64,000 nt of DNA from the NCBI RefSeq assembly GCF_040639655.1, contig NZ_JBFAAI010000030.1, forward strand, positions 46,358 through 110,357. Direction: 5' to 3'. Position 1 is the first letter of the stretch; each line of letters starts with the position of its first letter. A program made the translations under genes and the position numbers. The notes under the pieces are model-generated. The model had not been told where the DNA came from and ran no database searches. It saw only the letters and a list, made by a program, of their open reading frames with translations. This DNA is from Actinoplanes sp040639655 (GTDB lineage Bacteria > Actinomycetota > Actinomycetes > Mycobacteriales > Micromonosporaceae). This document shows positions 1-8,520 of this stretch, one piece after another.

Positions 1-2
1 AC

Positions 3-320
3 CTGTTTCTCTTCGGTGCCATCGCCGCCGAACTACTCGCGACCAGCCTGATGAAGAGCACCCACGGGTTCACGCGCCTCTGGCCGACGCTCTCAGTCCT
101 GGCCGCCTACGGCGTGTCGTTCGTGCTGCTCGCCCACGCGGTCAAGAGCATTCAGGTGGGCGTCGCCTACGCCATCTGGTCCGGTGTCGGGACGGCCGCG
201 ATCGTCGCCATCGGCGCGGTCTTCCTCGATGAACCGCTCACGACCATTAAGGTGTCGGGCATCGCCCTCATCATCGCCGGAGTCGTGATGCTCAATCTCA
301 ACACCAGCGGGGCCCATTGA
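3..320 (+). CDS. SMR-family multidrug efflux protein, 5' truncated by window edge
   Basis: Small multidrug resistance (EmrE/QacE/SugE type) inner-membrane proton antiporter for cationic compounds. The frame is open from base 3, so the true start lies just outside the window; about 105 residues are visible against a family length of 105-110, so only a few residues are missing. The visible start reads FGAIAAELLATSLMK and contains the membrane-embedded glutamate that binds proton and drug in this family, followed by the GFTRLWPT segment and three further hydrophobic helices ending in LIIAGVVMLNL. Its stop codon overlaps the TTG start of the following TetR gene, which suggests co-transcription and regulation by that neighbour. 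Whether it exports antiseptics or guanidinium cannot be told from sequence alone. Confidence 0.93.
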   Translation: MFLFGAIAAELLATSLMKSTHGFTRLWPTLSVLAAYGVSFVLLAHAVKSIQVGVAYAIWSGVGTAAIVAIGAVFLDEPLTTIKVSGIALIIAGVVMLNLNTSGAH

Positions 321-868
321 CCGGGCGCCGTCCGCAGCGCACCCGCGATCCGGAGGCCCGGCGCGCGGCCCTGGCCACCGCGGCCATGGAGGTCATCGCC
401 GAGAACGGTGTCGGCCGGACCACGCACCGCGCCGTCGCGGCGCGGGCCGGTCTGCCGCTCGGCGCGACCACCTACTACTTCCCGACCCTCGACGACCTGA
501 TCGCAGCCGGTCTGCGTCACGCCCTCGACGCCCTGCAGACCGATTCACAGGCCTGGGACGAACGCCTGCGGAACGCTCCCGACATGGCGGAGGCGCTGAC
601 CCAGCTGGTGCAGGAGTACCTGGCCGACCGCAGTCAGGTCCGCATCGAGTACGAGCTGTTCGTGGCGGCGGCCCGCGACACCGCCCTGCGCCCCCTGGCC
701 GAGGCGTGGCTGAACGACACCCCGGACACTCTCGTCGCCACCGTCGGCCCGGAGGTCGCCCGTGACATCTGCGCCCTGCTGGACGGTTTCATACTCCAGG
801 CCCTGGTCAGCGGCACCGCGCTCGACGCCGGACGCCTGACTGCCGCGATCCGGAAACTGAGTTCCTGA
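317..868 (+). CDS. TetR/AcrR-family transcriptional regulator
   Basis: One-component DNA-binding repressor of 183 residues. The N-terminal helix-turn-helix spans about residues 15-60, with the recognition region reading THRAVAARAGLPLGATTYYF, a standard TetR signature. The C-terminal half is the variable ligand-binding domain. The start is TTG, overlapping the stop of the SMR efflux gene (ATTGA), so translation is probably coupled. The arrangement implies that it senses a drug or cation and controls the efflux gene, but no operator is visible because the promoter lies outside the window. An ATG downstream would delete part of the HTH, which supports the TTG start. Confidence 0.9.
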   Translation: MTGRRPQRTRDPEARRAALATAAMEVIAENGVGRTTHRAVAARAGLPLGATTYYFPTLDDLIAAGLRHALDALQTDSQAWDERLRNAPDMAEALTQLVQEYLADRSQVRIEYELFVAAARDTALRPLAEAWLNDTPDTLVATVGPEVARDICALLDGFILQALVSGTALDAGRLTAAIRKLSS

Positions 869-973
869 CACCTCGGCCCGGTACGCCTTCACCGGGTCGC
901 GCGGCAGCGAGGGACTTCAAGACGTTTCCGGACGCCCAGCCTGCAGCGTCTTGCCGGGGCGAGAGATGGCGGG

Positions 974-3307
974 TCAGTGCGGGAAGGCCGGCTCGAGCGC
1001 AGCCGACATCAGGGCGGCGCATTCGGCCGGGGGTAGCGGCCTGGCCATGAAGTATCCCTGGCCGTACCGATATCCCATGTCGCGCAGGCGTTCCAGCTGG
1101 GCGAGGCTCTCGATGCCTTCCGCCACGGCCTTGAGCTCCAGGTATTCGACGAGCTGAGCCACCGCGGCGGCTACCGCGAGGCGGCCCCGGTCGGTGCCGT
1201 CGGCGATACCGTCGACGAACGACTTATCCAGCTTCAGGACGTCCACCGGGAAGGCCCGCAGCAGGCTGAGGGAGGACTGTCCGGTGCCGAAGTCGTCGAG
1301 GGCCAGGCGGACGCCCAACTCGTGGAGGGCACTCAGCGTCTCCTCGACCTGCCGGCCGTCGACGACCGAGGACTCGGTGACCTCGAGGATCAGGTTGCGC
1401 GGCTTGAGCCCGGTGTCGTTGAGTACGGCGGCGACCTCGTCGACGAAGCCCGTCTCGCGTAGCTGGCGGACTGCCACGTTCACGTTGACCGCCTCGACGG
1501 CGTCGGGGCCGAGCGCCGCCTGCCATTCGGCGAGCTGGGTGCAGGCCTCGCGCAGCACCCAGGCGCCCAGCGGAACGATCAGCCCGGATCGTTCCGCCAC
1601 CGGGATGAAGTCCCCCGGTGAGACGAAGCCCCGTTCCGGATGTTGCCAGCGGACCAGCGCCTCACAGCCGTGCATCCGTGCGGTGACCAGGTCGTATACC
1701 GGCTGGTACAGCAACCGGAGCTGGCCGCCGAGGATGGCGTCGTGCAGTTCACCGGCCAGCCGGGCGCTGGCGGCCATGTCGTGGCGCATCCGGGGTTCGA
1801 AGCGGACCCACGACGCCTTCCCGGCCTCCTTCGCGGCATAGAGGGCGATGTCGGCGTTGCGCAGCACCTCGTCGGCGGTCTCCCCGGGCTCGGCGATGGC
1901 GATGCCGACGCTGGCGTGCAGCAGCAGCTGCTGTTCGCCGGTGTGCACCGGCCGGCCGATGATGGCCTGGAATCGGGCGGCGGCGTGCTCGGCCGCGGCC
2001 GGTTCCCCGGAGGGCAGCATGATCGCGAACTCGTCACCTCCCAGACGAGCAACGAGCTCACCGGCGGAGTCCGCGGCAAGCGAGCCGGCGGCCGGGCCGC
2101 CGGCGCCCTCCTGGAGGCGCTGGGCCACCTGGTGCAGAAGCTGATCGGCGGCCGCCGGCCCGAGGGTGTCGTTGACCATTTTGAAGTCGTCGATGTCGAT
2201 GAAGAGCGCCGTCGCGGGCAGCCCCGTCTCGAGTCGTTCACTGAGGGCGAGGTTGAACCCGCTGCGGTTGGCGAGCCCGGTGAGATTGTCGGTGAGCGCG
2301 AGCCGTTCGAGTTCGACCTGCTGGCGGCGGATGCCACGCAGCGCCTCGGTGTTCTCCCGCAAGCTGAGCAGCTGCCTGGCGACGATGATGGCCGCGATGA
2401 GTACGGCGCCGACGATCACGGCACGCCCGCGCATGTCGAGGTCGCGGGCCGACACCATGATCACCATGACGGCGGTGGCGGCGACCGCCAGGAACTGCAG
2501 CGGGTCGGCGAAGGACCAGCGCAGGTGTCGCGGTTCGACGCCCAGCACACGGCTCTGCCGATAGGCGGCGGCGGTCATGCCCAGACCGACGAGCGGATAG
2601 CCGAGGTAACCCATCAGCAGGACGCTGGTGTCACTGCCGGCCAGGAACGCCCAGACGGTGGCCAGGCCGATCACCGGCTCCAGAGCGAGGATGCCGAGGG
2701 CGACCGGGTCCACACGGCCGGCCGGGCTGACCGCCGCCCGGCCGAAGATTACCAGCCCGAGCAGGCAGAAGATGCCGACGACACCGGCGCCTGCACGGGT
2801 GGCCAGGTCGGTGCCGCGGGGCATGGCGTGCAGGACGACATAGCTGAAGAACACCGAGCCGGCGACGATGACGGCGGCGCCGTCGAGGAGCAGCCGCGCC
2901 CAGTCGAGCCGGGTCCGGGTGGTGAGCGGAACGTGCCGGAAGGCGGCCATCGCCAGGACGAGGCTGAGCACGTTCGACGCGGCCTCGTAGGGCGGCATGG
3001 CACCGCCGCCGTCACCGCGGATCATCGCGATGGTGGCGGAGATGCTGCTGATCAGCAGTGCGGCAGCGGAACCGGCCCAGAGGCGCCAGAACTCGCGGAC
3101 CGGGCCGGGTTCGACGAGGCGGCTGACCCGGTGGCAGGCGATGGTCGCACCGATCATGATGATGATGCCGGCGACGTTCCCGGAATAGCGATCGTCTGGT
3201 GCGCGCACTCCGAGCCAGACGAACAGGAAGGCGAGGGCGGCCAGGACCATCAGCAGCGGTACGGCCAGGGCGCGATCCCGTGGCAGCGGACCCGGGGATC
3301 CACTCAT
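974..3307 (-). CDS. Membrane GGDEF-EAL protein (c-di-GMP turnover)
   Basis: Membrane-bound dual-domain enzyme of 777 residues. The first about 320 residues hold roughly ten hydrophobic helices of a putative sensor. A short linker leads to a GGDEF domain with intact RLGGDEF at about residues 421-427 and an EAL domain with intact EALVRW near 549, the metal-binding glutamate in EVTES, the DDFGTG loop, LKLDKSF, the late glutamate in AVAEGIES and GQGYF. Both active sites therefore look competent, so it could make or degrade c-di-GMP. The residues where an RxxD inhibitory site would sit read SAGE, so product inhibition is not expected. I chose ATG 3307 because AGGTGAG lies 9 bases upstream; a GTG at 3334 is the alternative. 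Confidence 0.93.
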   Translation of the reverse strand: MSGSPGPLPRDRALAVPLLMVLAALAFLFVWLGVRAPDDRYSGNVAGIIIMIGATIACHRVSRLVEPGPVREFWRLWAGSAAALLISSISATIAMIRGDGGGAMPPYEAASNVLSLVLAMAAFRHVPLTTRTRLDWARLLLDGAAVIVAGSVFFSYVVLHAMPRGTDLATRAGAGVVGIFCLLGLVIFGRAAVSPAGRVDPVALGILALEPVIGLATVWAFLAGSDTSVLLMGYLGYPLVGLGMTAAAYRQSRVLGVEPRHLRWSFADPLQFLAVAATAVMVIMVSARDLDMRGRAVIVGAVLIAAIIVARQLLSLRENTEALRGIRRQQVELERLALTDNLTGLANRSGFNLALSERLETGLPATALFIDIDDFKMVNDTLGPAAADQLLHQVAQRLQEGAGGPAAGSLAADSAGELVARLGGDEFAIMLPSGEPAAAEHAAARFQAIIGRPVHTGEQQLLLHASVGIAIAEPGETADEVLRNADIALYAAKEAGKASWVRFEPRMRHDMAASARLAGELHDAILGGQLRLLYQPVYDLVTARMHGCEALVRWQHPERGFVSPGDFIPVAERSGLIVPLGAWVLREACTQLAEWQAALGPDAVEAVNVNVAVRQLRETGFVDEVAAVLNDTGLKPRNLILEVTESSVVDGRQVEETLSALHELGVRLALDDFGTGQSSLSLLRAFPVDVLKLDKSFVDGIADGTDRGRLAVAAAVAQLVEYLELKAVAEGIESLAQLERLRDMGYRYGQGYFMARPLPPAECAALMSAALEPAFPH

Positions 3308-3446
3308 CGTCGTGCGCTCACCTGCCCGTGTCACCGGTGTCCTCCGGCACCCAGATCGGCCGGAACCGGGCTCAATTGAGCGATACCGGCGTCACTCTTC
3401 CGCGCTGGGCTCACCCGGTGTGGCCGCTGTGACGGGAAGTCACCGC

Positions 3447-4280
3447 TCAACTGCTCGCCAGGAATGCCCGGATCTCGATGGCGCACAGTTCCGGCTGGTC
3501 CTCCGGAACGAGGGTGAAACAGTCCGGCACGTGCACGAGCCGGCCCTGCGGGAGCGCCTCGGCGAGCCGGGCGCCGAACCCCGGCCGCATCATCCGGCAC
3601 TCCGGCGCCCACATCACCAGCGCCGGGCGGCTGAAAGAGCTCAGGGCGCGGGCCGCCTCGACGTATTCGCCGCGCCGGGTACCTCGCAGATACTTGACCA
3701 CGTCACGCCGAATCGCCGCGGAGCCGAGTGCCGGCGCCAGCCAGGCGTCCATGACCTGGTCCGGGACGGGACGTTTCGACATGAGCCCGAAGTTGACCGG
3801 GGTGCGCCGCAGACCTCGTACCCGCAGAGTCTGCAGAGCCAGGGTGACGCCTGCCGGGACCTTCGCCGCCGCCGCGGCCATCCGTCCGGGAAGTCCGGGA
3901 GGATAGTTCTCGAACGCCTCCTGCGGCAGCAGGACGAGGCGGGCGACGCGTTCGGCATGGCCGTGAGCGGCGACCAGTTGCGCGCCGCCCCAGTCGCATC
4001 CGATCAGGGTGACGTCGTGCAGGTCCACGACCCGCAGAAACTCGCCGACCAGGGCGGCCAGGGCGGGCGAGCTGAGGTCGGCGTCCGGGTCCATCGCGAT
4101 CCGGTGGGCACCGAGGGGCATCTCCGGTACGACACAACGATGGTCCCGCCGGAGGTCGGCGACGACATGGCGCCAGAGGGATCCGCCGACGAACAGCCCG
4201 GACAGGAAGACGAGAGTGGGGCCTTCGCCGCCGGTGTCCTCATATTCGAGGGCGCCGGTGGACAGTCTGACCTGTCGCAT
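3447..4280 (-). CDS. Alpha/beta-hydrolase with aspartate nucleophile elbow
   Basis: Cytoplasmic alpha/beta-hydrolase fold protein of 277 residues. The nucleophile elbow reads GCDWGG with Asp96 in the nucleophile position, as in haloalkane dehalogenases and epoxide hydrolases rather than serine esterases. A cap-domain region follows. Near the C-terminus, the segment where these enzymes carry the catalytic histidine (usually D-x-G-H-F then E-D-x-P) reads PDCFTLVPEDQP, so no histidine is present there. It may therefore be catalytically divergent or non-hydrolytic. No ribosome binding site is obvious before ATG 4280. It lies on the same strand upstream of the GGDEF-EAL gene, 139 bases away, without evidence of a shared function. 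Confidence 0.85.
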   Translation of the reverse strand: MRQVRLSTGALEYEDTGGEGPTLVFLSGLFVGGSLWRHVVADLRRDHRCVVPEMPLGAHRIAMDPDADLSSPALAALVGEFLRVVDLHDVTLIGCDWGGAQLVAAHGHAERVARLVLLPQEAFENYPPGLPGRMAAAAAKVPAGVTLALQTLRVRGLRRTPVNFGLMSKRPVPDQVMDAWLAPALGSAAIRRDVVKYLRGTRRGEYVEAARALSSFSRPALVMWAPECRMMRPGFGARLAEALPQGRLVHVPDCFTLVPEDQPELCAIEIRAFLASS

Positions 4281-4339
4281 GGCGCGACGCTAACGACCCC
4301 GGTTCCCGCTGTTCAACACATCTGCACATGTTCCGATGC

Positions 4340-5467
4340 TCAGATCCGCGCAAGCGCCGCCGCGGCGTCGTCGGCGAGAGCCCTGGCGTCACGTTCGGCG
4401 TCCGCCTCGGTGGCTGCCTTGACGACAAGACGGCTCAGGATGTCGCCGCGGGCCAGCAGCAGCGTGCAGCGGCCGTTCTCGTTCTCGTCCTGCTCGCAGT
4501 AGAGCAGTTGCCGTTCGACACCGGGCAGCTCGGGCAGACCGACCCGGCCGACACTGGTGTAGTCGTTCCCGAAGTCGGTGTACCGGTCGCAGCTGAACTG
4601 CCCGTTGACCTGCGTGATCGCGTCGGCTGCGGTGACCGCGCCGTAGGCGCCGACGAACTGCCGGACGGCCCGTTCGTCGGAGAACCCGCCGGAGTCCCGG
4701 TCCCACCAGTCGCGTGTCTGTCCGAAGGCCGCGACGAACGCGCCGGAGCCGGGGCCGTTGTCGCAGACGTGGGCGGCGACGTCCTCGTCCGGGTGCGGCG
4801 CGGCGCCGGCCGGTTCCAGCCAGGTGATGACGTCGCGGTCGAGCATGGCCGCCTTGACGCGCTCGGCGGCACCGGGCCGGAACGAGCCGGCCGGTTGCAG
4901 CCGGGGTGCGGCCGTGACGTCGTCCGCGCGGTCGGCGCCGCAGTCGGACCGGCGGCGAATCTCGTCCGGGGTGCCGAGGTCACCGCCGTCGATGCCGGGT
5001 GCCATGTAGCGGATCTGCCGGCTGTCGGCCCCGGCTGGGTACGACGGCACGGCGGCGCGGCGGAAGCGAGCCGAGTTGTGATAGGTGGTGCCGTACCGGT
5101 TGGTGTGGACCAGAGTCATCGTGATGTCGGCGGGCAGGCCCCGCTGTTTCGCGTTCGCGCCGGCACGTACCGCGATCTCACGGAACGGGTCGTCCCGGCC
5201 GAGGACGAGGAACTCACCCGGACCGTCCGGCTCCTTCGGCCCGCCGGCCTGCCACCAGGCGGTCTCGTCGCCGGAATCGTTCACCGCGCTGACCGTCACC
5301 TGGAGCAGGCGGTCGCCCTGGCACATCGGCGCGAAGAGCTGATAGTCGTCGCCGATCCGTGCCAGCCCGGACAGGTAGTTGCGCTGTACCGGGTCGTCGC
5401 TGGGGCATCCGGCCAGCATGGATCCGGCCAGCACCAGGACGAGCACGTTCGCGATTCTGGTCCACAT
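4340..5467 (-). CDS. Secreted lipoprotein of unknown function
   Basis: A 375-residue exported protein that I do not recognise. ATG 5467 gives a textbook lipoprotein signal: a short charged start (MWTRIAN), a hydrophobic stretch and the lipobox LAGC with the modified cysteine at residue 21. A GGGGGTG motif about 12 bases upstream supports this start; the frame stays open to 5743 but that extension has no coding character. The mature protein contains several cysteines likely to form disulfides. Composition and length resemble many uncharacterised actinobacterial surface lipoproteins. It ends 59 bases before the alpha/beta-hydrolase gene on the same strand, so they could be co-transcribed. Confidence 0.8.
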   Translation of the reverse strand: MWTRIANVLVLVLAGSMLAGCPSDDPVQRNYLSGLARIGDDYQLFAPMCQGDRLLQVTVSAVNDSGDETAWWQAGGPKEPDGPGEFLVLGRDDPFREIAVRAGANAKQRGLPADITMTLVHTNRYGTTYHNSARFRRAAVPSYPAGADSRQIRYMAPGIDGGDLGTPDEIRRRSDCGADRADDVTAAPRLQPAGSFRPGAAERVKAAMLDRDVITWLEPAGAAPHPDEDVAAHVCDNGPGSGAFVAAFGQTRDWWDRDSGGFSDERAVRQFVGAYGAVTAADAITQVNGQFSCDRYTDFGNDYTSVGRVGLPELPGVERQLLYCEQDENENGRCTLLLARGDILSRLVVKAATEADAERDARALADDAAAALARI

Positions 5468-5565
5468 GGTTCGCACGACACCCCCGTATCTGGTGATCGA
5501 TCGTGCTGCATGCGGCGTGCCCGGACCAGATCCGCGCGGCGGACCGTGACCAAGGTGTTGCAGAC

Positions 5566-5726
5566 GGGGGTCCTCGGCCGCGGCCACCTCGGCCGCTCCG
5601 GCCACCGAGGCCAGCACCGCCCCGGCCGCCGCGGCCCTCTCCGACAAGGAGCTGTGCCAGGAGGCCGGCAAGGCCAGCGACGCCATGCAGAAGGCCCTGC
5701 TCACGCTGCTCAAGGCGATCGGACCG
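5566..5726 (+). pseudogene. Fragment of a small alanine-rich secreted protein gene
   Basis: On the + strand the frame through 5685 reads an Ala/Thr/Ser/Pro-rich stretch followed by LSDKELCQEAGKASDAMQKA and a short amphipathic helix, then ends abruptly at a hairpin. There is no signal peptide or start codon upstream and a stop lies at 5547-5549. This has the composition of a mature secreted or lipoprotein segment whose beginning and end were lost. It could equally be chance coding character in very GC-rich DNA; the balanced, non-repetitive helix after the low-complexity part is the reason I report it. Confidence 0.35.
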
Positions 5727-5727
5727 A

Positions 5728-5757
5728 GGGCGTCCCGGCACACGCACCGGGACGCCC
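5728..5757. terminator. Hairpin terminator downstream of cysK
   Basis: GGGCGTCCCGG at 5728-5738 pairs perfectly with CCGGGACGCCC at 5747-5757 around an 8-base loop. It sits 9 bases beyond the cysK stop on the minus strand. There is no long U tract, as is usual in actinobacteria. Confidence 0.7.
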
Positions 5758-5765
5758 CGTGCCTC

Positions 5766-6686
5766 TCAGGACCCGGCGAACAACGGGGTGCTCAGGTAAC
5801 GCTCACCGGTGTCCGGCAGGACGACCACAATGGTCATGCCGACATTCTCGGCACGCCACGCCAGCTCCCGTGCGGCGTGCAACGCGGCGCCTCCCGACAC
5901 ACCGGCGAGAATCCCCTCGGTACGGGCCACCTGCCGGGCAGCCTCCCGCGCCTGGTCCACGTTCACCCGGAACACCTCGTCGTAGATGGTCGGGTCGAGC
6001 ACCTCCGGCACGAACCCGGCGCCGATGCCCTGGATACCGTGCGGCCCCGACACACCACCGGACAGCACCGGCGACTCGTCCGGCTCGACCGCGTAGACCC
6101 GCAGGTCCGGCTGCTTCTCCTTGAGCACCTGGCCGACGCCGGTCAGGGTGCCGCCGGTGCCGACGCCGCCGACGAACAGGTCGATCTGACCGTTGGTGTC
6201 GTTCCAGATCTCCAGCGCGGTGGTACGGCGGTGCATGTCCGGGTTCGCCGGGTTGTCGAACTGCATCGGCAGCCAGGCCCGCTGCTCCTCAGCGATCTCC
6301 AGCGCCTTCGCGACGGCTCCCTTCATCCCCTCGGCGGCGGGGGTCAGGACCAGTTTCGCCCCGTACGCCAGGAGCAGCGCCCGCCGCTCGGCGCTCATGC
6401 TGTCCGGCATCGTCAGCGTCAGGCGGTAGCCGCGCGAGGCCGCGACCAGGGCCAGCCCGATACCGGTGTTACCGCTGGTGGCCTCCACGATCGCCGACCC
6501 GGGCCGCAGCTCCTCGGTGGCCTCGGCCGCCTCGATCATGGCGAGGGCGATCCGGTCCTTCACACTGCCGCCCGGGTTGGCGGACTCCAGCTTCGCGATC
6601 AGCTTGGCCGGCAGGCCGGGCTCGAACCGGGTCAGCCGAACCATCGGGGTACGGCCGATCAGCTCGGTGACGTCGTTGTAGATCAT
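5766..6686 (-). CDS. cysK: Cysteine synthase A (O-acetylserine sulfhydrylase)
   Basis: PLP-dependent enzyme that makes cysteine from O-acetylserine and sulfide in the cytoplasm. The 306-residue length is typical. The N-terminus IGRTPMVRL, the PLP lysine Lys43 in GGSVKDRIA, the substrate loop EATSGNTGIGLA and the glycine-rich phosphate-binding loop GGVGTGGTLTGVG are all present. It overlaps the upstream serine acetyltransferase gene by 4 bases (ATGA at 6683-6686), so the two form a translationally coupled biosynthetic pair. In other bacteria the two proteins also form the cysteine synthase complex through the acetyltransferase C-terminus; here that C-terminus does not end in isoleucine, so complex formation is uncertain. 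Confidence 0.97.
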   Translation of the reverse strand: MIYNDVTELIGRTPMVRLTRFEPGLPAKLIAKLESANPGGSVKDRIALAMIEAAEATEELRPGSAIVEATSGNTGIGLALVAASRGYRLTLTMPDSMSAERRALLLAYGAKLVLTPAAEGMKGAVAKALEIAEEQRAWLPMQFDNPANPDMHRRTTALEIWNDTNGQIDLFVGGVGTGGTLTGVGQVLKEKQPDLRVYAVEPDESPVLSGGVSGPHGIQGIGAGFVPEVLDPTIYDEVFRVNVDQAREAARQVARTEGILAGVSGGAALHAARELAWRAENVGMTIVVVLPDTGERYLSTPLFAGS

Positions 6687-7252
6687 GTCCTCGCTCCAGG
6701 GTTGGCGCCGGCGGTTGCTGTGACGTTCGGAGTATCAGAGACGGGAACGGGTTCGGCTGCCGGGGCGCGCAGGCGTCCCCCGGCCGGCACGTCGGCCAGG
6801 ACCAGGGCGAGCGCTCCGATCTCCGCGTCGTCGCCGATGCGCACCGGACCGAGCACGGTCGCGCCCACCCCCAGCATGACGCGATCTCCCACCTCCGGGT
6901 GACGGCGGCTGCCCTTGGCGTCCCGCTGCCAGCCGCGTCCGCCCAGGGTGACCTGGTGGTACATGGTGACGTCGTCACCGATCGTGGCGGTCTCGCCGAT
7001 GACGACACCGGCACCGTGGTCGATGAAGAGCCGTTTGCCGATCACCGCCCCGGGATGGATCTCGATGCCGGTGAACAGCCGCATCAGCTGGGACAGGAGG
7101 CGGGGAAGAAACGGGATGCGGGCCCGGCGCAGCGCGTGGGCGACCCGATGGCCCCACAACGCCCACAGCCCGGGATAGAGCAGCACCTCGGCCACGTTGA
7201 TCCCGTACAGGGCGGGGTCACGCCGGCAGTAGGTGCGGATGTCTTCCAGCAC
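6683..7252 (-). CDS. cysE: Serine O-acetyltransferase
   Basis: Left-handed beta-helix acyltransferase that acetylates serine with acetyl-CoA, the first step of cysteine synthesis. The 189-residue protein has the N-terminal helical part and then hexapeptide repeats, including GIEIHPGAVIGKRLFIDHG, VVIGETATIGDDVTMYHQV and the TLGGRG loop. The catalytic histidines lie in IDHGAG and EIHPGA. It is the short actinobacterial/Bacillus form rather than the 270-residue enterobacterial form. The GTG start at 7252 has GAGGAAG 5 bases upstream. The last about 35 residues are Pro/Ala-rich and do not end in the Ile that docks in CysK. It is first in the cysE-cysK operon. Confidence 0.95.
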   Translation of the reverse strand: MLEDIRTYCRRDPALYGINVAEVLLYPGLWALWGHRVAHALRRARIPFLPRLLSQLMRLFTGIEIHPGAVIGKRLFIDHGAGVVIGETATIGDDVTMYHQVTLGGRGWQRDAKGSRRHPEVGDRVMLGVGATVLGPVRIGDDAEIGALALVLADVPAGGRLRAPAAEPVPVSDTPNVTATAGANPGART

Positions 7253-7326
7253 GGAACTTCCTCAGATGGTGAGCGGGCGATGCCAACCGTGGCACACCGG
7301 CCTCGCCGGGTGACGGCTGCGGGGCG

Positions 7327-7440
7327 TCAGTCGCGCGGGCTGGGACAGCGCTCGTCGAAGACCCGGCGCACATGCGGGCCCGCCATCGGCACGGCGAACC
7401 GGTAACCGGCCATCCGCCGCTGGGCCTCCCGCTCACTCAT
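7327..7440 (-). CDS. Possible 37-residue small protein upstream of cysE
   Basis: A short reading frame from ATG 7440 to TGA 7327 encodes a basic 37-residue peptide beginning MSEREAQRRMAGYRF. Nearly every codon ends in G or C, as in neighbouring genes, and it lies 74 bases upstream of the cysE start on the same strand. No Shine-Dalgarno motif is visible, so a leaderless start is possible. It has one cysteine near its end, not the run of cysteines expected of a cysteine-sensing leader peptide. Function unknown; it could be spurious. Confidence 0.4.
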   Translation of the reverse strand: MSEREAQRRMAGYRFAVPMAGPHVRRVFDERCPSPRD

Positions 7441-7562
7441 GACGGCAAGGCTAGCCGATCGACGGCGGGCCGTTCAGCGGCCGAAGGTCCCGGTCACCCG
7501 GCCCGAACCGGCGGGACCTGTAGCCCTGCCCCGTCGCCGTCCGGGGTCATAGCATCGCCGGC

Positions 7563-8321
7563 ATGACGCTCAACGCCGGCCGGGACCGGTCCGGCCCGGT
7601 GACCGCAACCCGCCGCCGCACGGCCCGGCAGTTCGTCCCGCCCCAGCACGGCGCCTGGGCGATGCTGCTGCTCCCCTACCTGGCCGGGTTGCTCGTCGCC
7701 GGGTTCGCCTGGCCGGTCGTGCCGCTGCTGGGCGCGTGGCTGGCCGGCTACCTGCTGTCCTACTACGTCCTGCAGGCGATCAAGACCGGGCGGCTCGCGC
7801 GGTTCCGGCCACAGATCCAGCTGTACGCGCCGATCACCGCCGTACTGGCGGTGCCGGTCGTGGTGGCCCGGCCCGAGGTGCTGTGGTTCGCGCCCGCCTA
7901 CGCCGCCCTGCTCGCGGTCAACGCCTGGTTCGCCCGGCGCCGGCGCGAGCGGGCCCTGCTCAACGATCTCGCGTCGGTGGTACAGAGCTGCCTCATGGTG
8001 CCGGTCGTCGCGGTCGTCGGCGAGACCCCGCCGGCCTGGGCCCCGTTCCTGATCGTGCTGCTGTATCTGACCGGCACGGTGCTGTTCGTCAAGACGATGA
8101 TCCGGGAACGCGGCAGTGTCCCGTACCGCCGCGCCTCGATCGTCTATCACCTGGCCGCACTCGCCGCGGCAACCGCGACCGGCATCCTCGCCGCGGCGGT
8201 CTTCGCGGGTCTGCTGGCGCGCGCGTGGCTGCTGCCGGGCCGCCCACTCGCACCGAAGCAGGTCGGTTTCGTCGAGATCGGCGCGAGCATCCTGATCCTG
8301 GCCACGGCCGCGACGGCCTGA
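7563..8321 (+). CDS. YwiC-like family membrane protein
   Basis: Polytopic inner-membrane protein of 252 residues. After a basic start it carries the family hallmark FVPPQHGAWAMLLLPY (residues about 23-38), then about eight hydrophobic helices. Charged loops such as KTGRLARFRPQ and RRRRERALLND lie between them. YwiC-like proteins are widespread in Firmicutes and Actinobacteria, but their substrate or reaction is not established, and I cannot add a function. No strong ribosome binding site precedes ATG 7563. The gene stands alone, divergent from the cys operon. Confidence 0.88.
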   Translation: MTLNAGRDRSGPVTATRRRTARQFVPPQHGAWAMLLLPYLAGLLVAGFAWPVVPLLGAWLAGYLLSYYVLQAIKTGRLARFRPQIQLYAPITAVLAVPVVVARPEVLWFAPAYAALLAVNAWFARRRRERALLNDLASVVQSCLMVPVVAVVGETPPAWAPFLIVLLYLTGTVLFVKTMIRERGSVPYRRASIVYHLAALAAATATGILAAAVFAGLLARAWLLPGRPLAPKQVGFVEIGASILILATAATA

Positions 8322-8520
8322 CGGCCACCCGGCGCGGCACCGGAACTGTGACGCCGATCACTTCTTCGCCTCAGGCATCCATGTCGATGTAACGATGTGC
8401 TCACCGCGAGTAACGCATCACGCGGTGGCGATATCTCGAAGCGCTGCGGGGGCGCGATACGATGCCGTGTCCCCTGGGCGTCCCTGACTGAGTCGGATAC
8501 GTACGTACACGGGGGACAAG

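Noticed and set aside
1640..3379. Long open frame antisense to the first GGDEF-EAL gene (579 codons)
   Set aside because: It mirrors the real gene in a GC-rich genome. Its translation is Gly/Asp/Arg/Gln-rich with no domain, and the opposite strand has complete GGDEF and EAL motifs.
7327..7440. Cysteine-attenuation leader peptide
   Set aside because: Such leaders carry a run of cysteine codons; this frame has only one.
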